Of a stretch of DNA of 64,000 bases, positions 63,601 to 64,000 are shown piece after piece. The notes below the pieces were generated by a model. The model was not told the origin of the DNA. It searched no databases and saw only the letters and a list, made by a program, of their open reading frames with translations. Each line of letters starts with the position of its first letter. Position 1 is the stretch's first letter. The stretch is from Nissolia schottii (lineage: Eukaryota > Streptophyta > Magnoliopsida > Fabales > Fabaceae): assembly GCA_003254905.1 (NCBI GenBank), contig QANU01029220.1, positions 505,118 to 569,117 of the forward strand, given 5' to 3'. The position numbers were made by a program, and so were the translations under genes.

Positions 63601-64000
63601 GAGCCTTTGCATTATGAAGTTATCCCAAATTAATGAATGTATGTTTTTTCTCTCCCTTCTTCCTTTCTCTTTCCGTCTCATTCCATTATGCTTGTATTGT
63701 TGTTCAATAATTTGTGTTTTCAATTTCAGTGCAATGGCTTACAAAGAAAAGCAAATCATTTGAACCCACATATTTGTACACTATGGAAAAGGTATATTAT
63801 TCTTCTTCTTAGTGTATTCGGTTCTTAAGTTGATTAAGACAATGGACTTTATGCTAGATAGTACATACTTCTGATTTCTGGGGTAGATTCTGTCAGTTTG
63901 TTGAAGCTATTCTATAGATTCTGTCTTCTATTGTAGACTGCTTGCATTATTGTTGATCATATAAGTTACCTGTTCTACAGGGTTATTTCTTGTTGCCGGA
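60617..64000 (+). CDS. membralin-like ER membrane protein, 3' end off window
   Basis: Membralin (TMEM259) is an ER multi-pass membrane protein linked in animals to ER-associated degradation; the plant homologue (At1g60995, from memory) is largely uncharacterised. Exons: 60617-60769, 62005-62067, 62393-62821, 62933-63014, 63730-63791, and 63981 to the window end, phases consistent and all GT-AG. The N-terminus MDPEQTFIRVQERFSQMLTPKLRVALEYLYL leads into a transmembrane helix (about residues 27-46), then PGCSSELSKV and a lumenal-like region with WNWIGSGSRRGKLVFKFW. The last visible coding reads VQWLTKKSKSFEPTYLYTMEKGYFLLP. The first intron is 1.2 kb; the rest of the protein, with its other membrane helices, lies beyond 64000. 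Confidence 0.9.

Overview
This window is nuclear DNA of a flowering plant, most likely a legume close to soybean. That assignment is inferred from protein character, the AT-rich intron and intergenic style, and the transposon families present. There are no bacterial operons. The genes are multi-exon with GT-AG introns (plus a few unusual ones), intergenic DNA is AT-rich, and a draft-assembly gap of 957 N lies at 27179-28135. Single N bases occur at 30432, 37335 and 49145.

Layout from left to right. (1) 738-4663, minus: a MORN-repeat phosphatidylinositol-4-phosphate 5-kinase whose 3' end lies off the left edge; an Au-type SINE sits in its first intron. (2) 6372-7473: a complete non-autonomous Copia-like LTR element with target-site duplication, primer-binding site and polypurine tract. 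(3) 8561-11632, minus: an ALKBH9-type RNA demethylase. (4) 13628-17319, plus: a 10-exon chloroplast PPR protein. (5) 18009-19367, minus: a single-exon 3-ketoacyl-CoA synthase with a recent 183-bp tandem duplication upstream. (6) 21090-25340, minus: a broken copy of CDC48C. (7) <28136-29050, plus: a 3-hydroxyisobutyrate dehydrogenase-like gene cut by the N gap. (8) 29644-33918, minus: the intact CDC48C AAA-ATPase gene. (9) 33.9-38.8 kb: AT-rich DNA with a degraded coding-like segment. (10) 38873-41227, minus: an alkaline-phytoceramidase-like membrane protein. (11) 42700-49523, plus: a 20-exon importin-beta/IPO4 homologue. (12) 49.5-60.6 kb: a transposon graveyard (Sirevirus-like 3' end, plant transposon protein domain, LINE remnant, hAT remnant, MITEs). 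(13) 60617 to beyond 64000, plus: a membralin homologue running off the right edge.

The genes are housekeeping genes and not a pathway cluster: phosphoinositide signalling, RNA demethylation, plastid RNA processing, very-long-chain lipid synthesis, ribosome or proteasome-linked AAA-ATPase, sphingolipid turnover, nuclear import and ER membrane protein quality control. From memory, Arabidopsis At1g10900 (PIP5K7) and At1g10910 (PPR) are neighbours, and At1g60890 (PIP5K8) lies near At1g60995 (membralin), so part of this order looks anciently conserved.

I found no previously undescribed multi-gene system. The most notable observations are a likely U12-type intron and two GC-AG introns, a CDC48C gene/pseudogene pair flanking a dehydrogenase gene, the compact LTR element, the SINE insertion next to a 17-nt coding exon, and a probable assembly duplication of a CDC48C exon.
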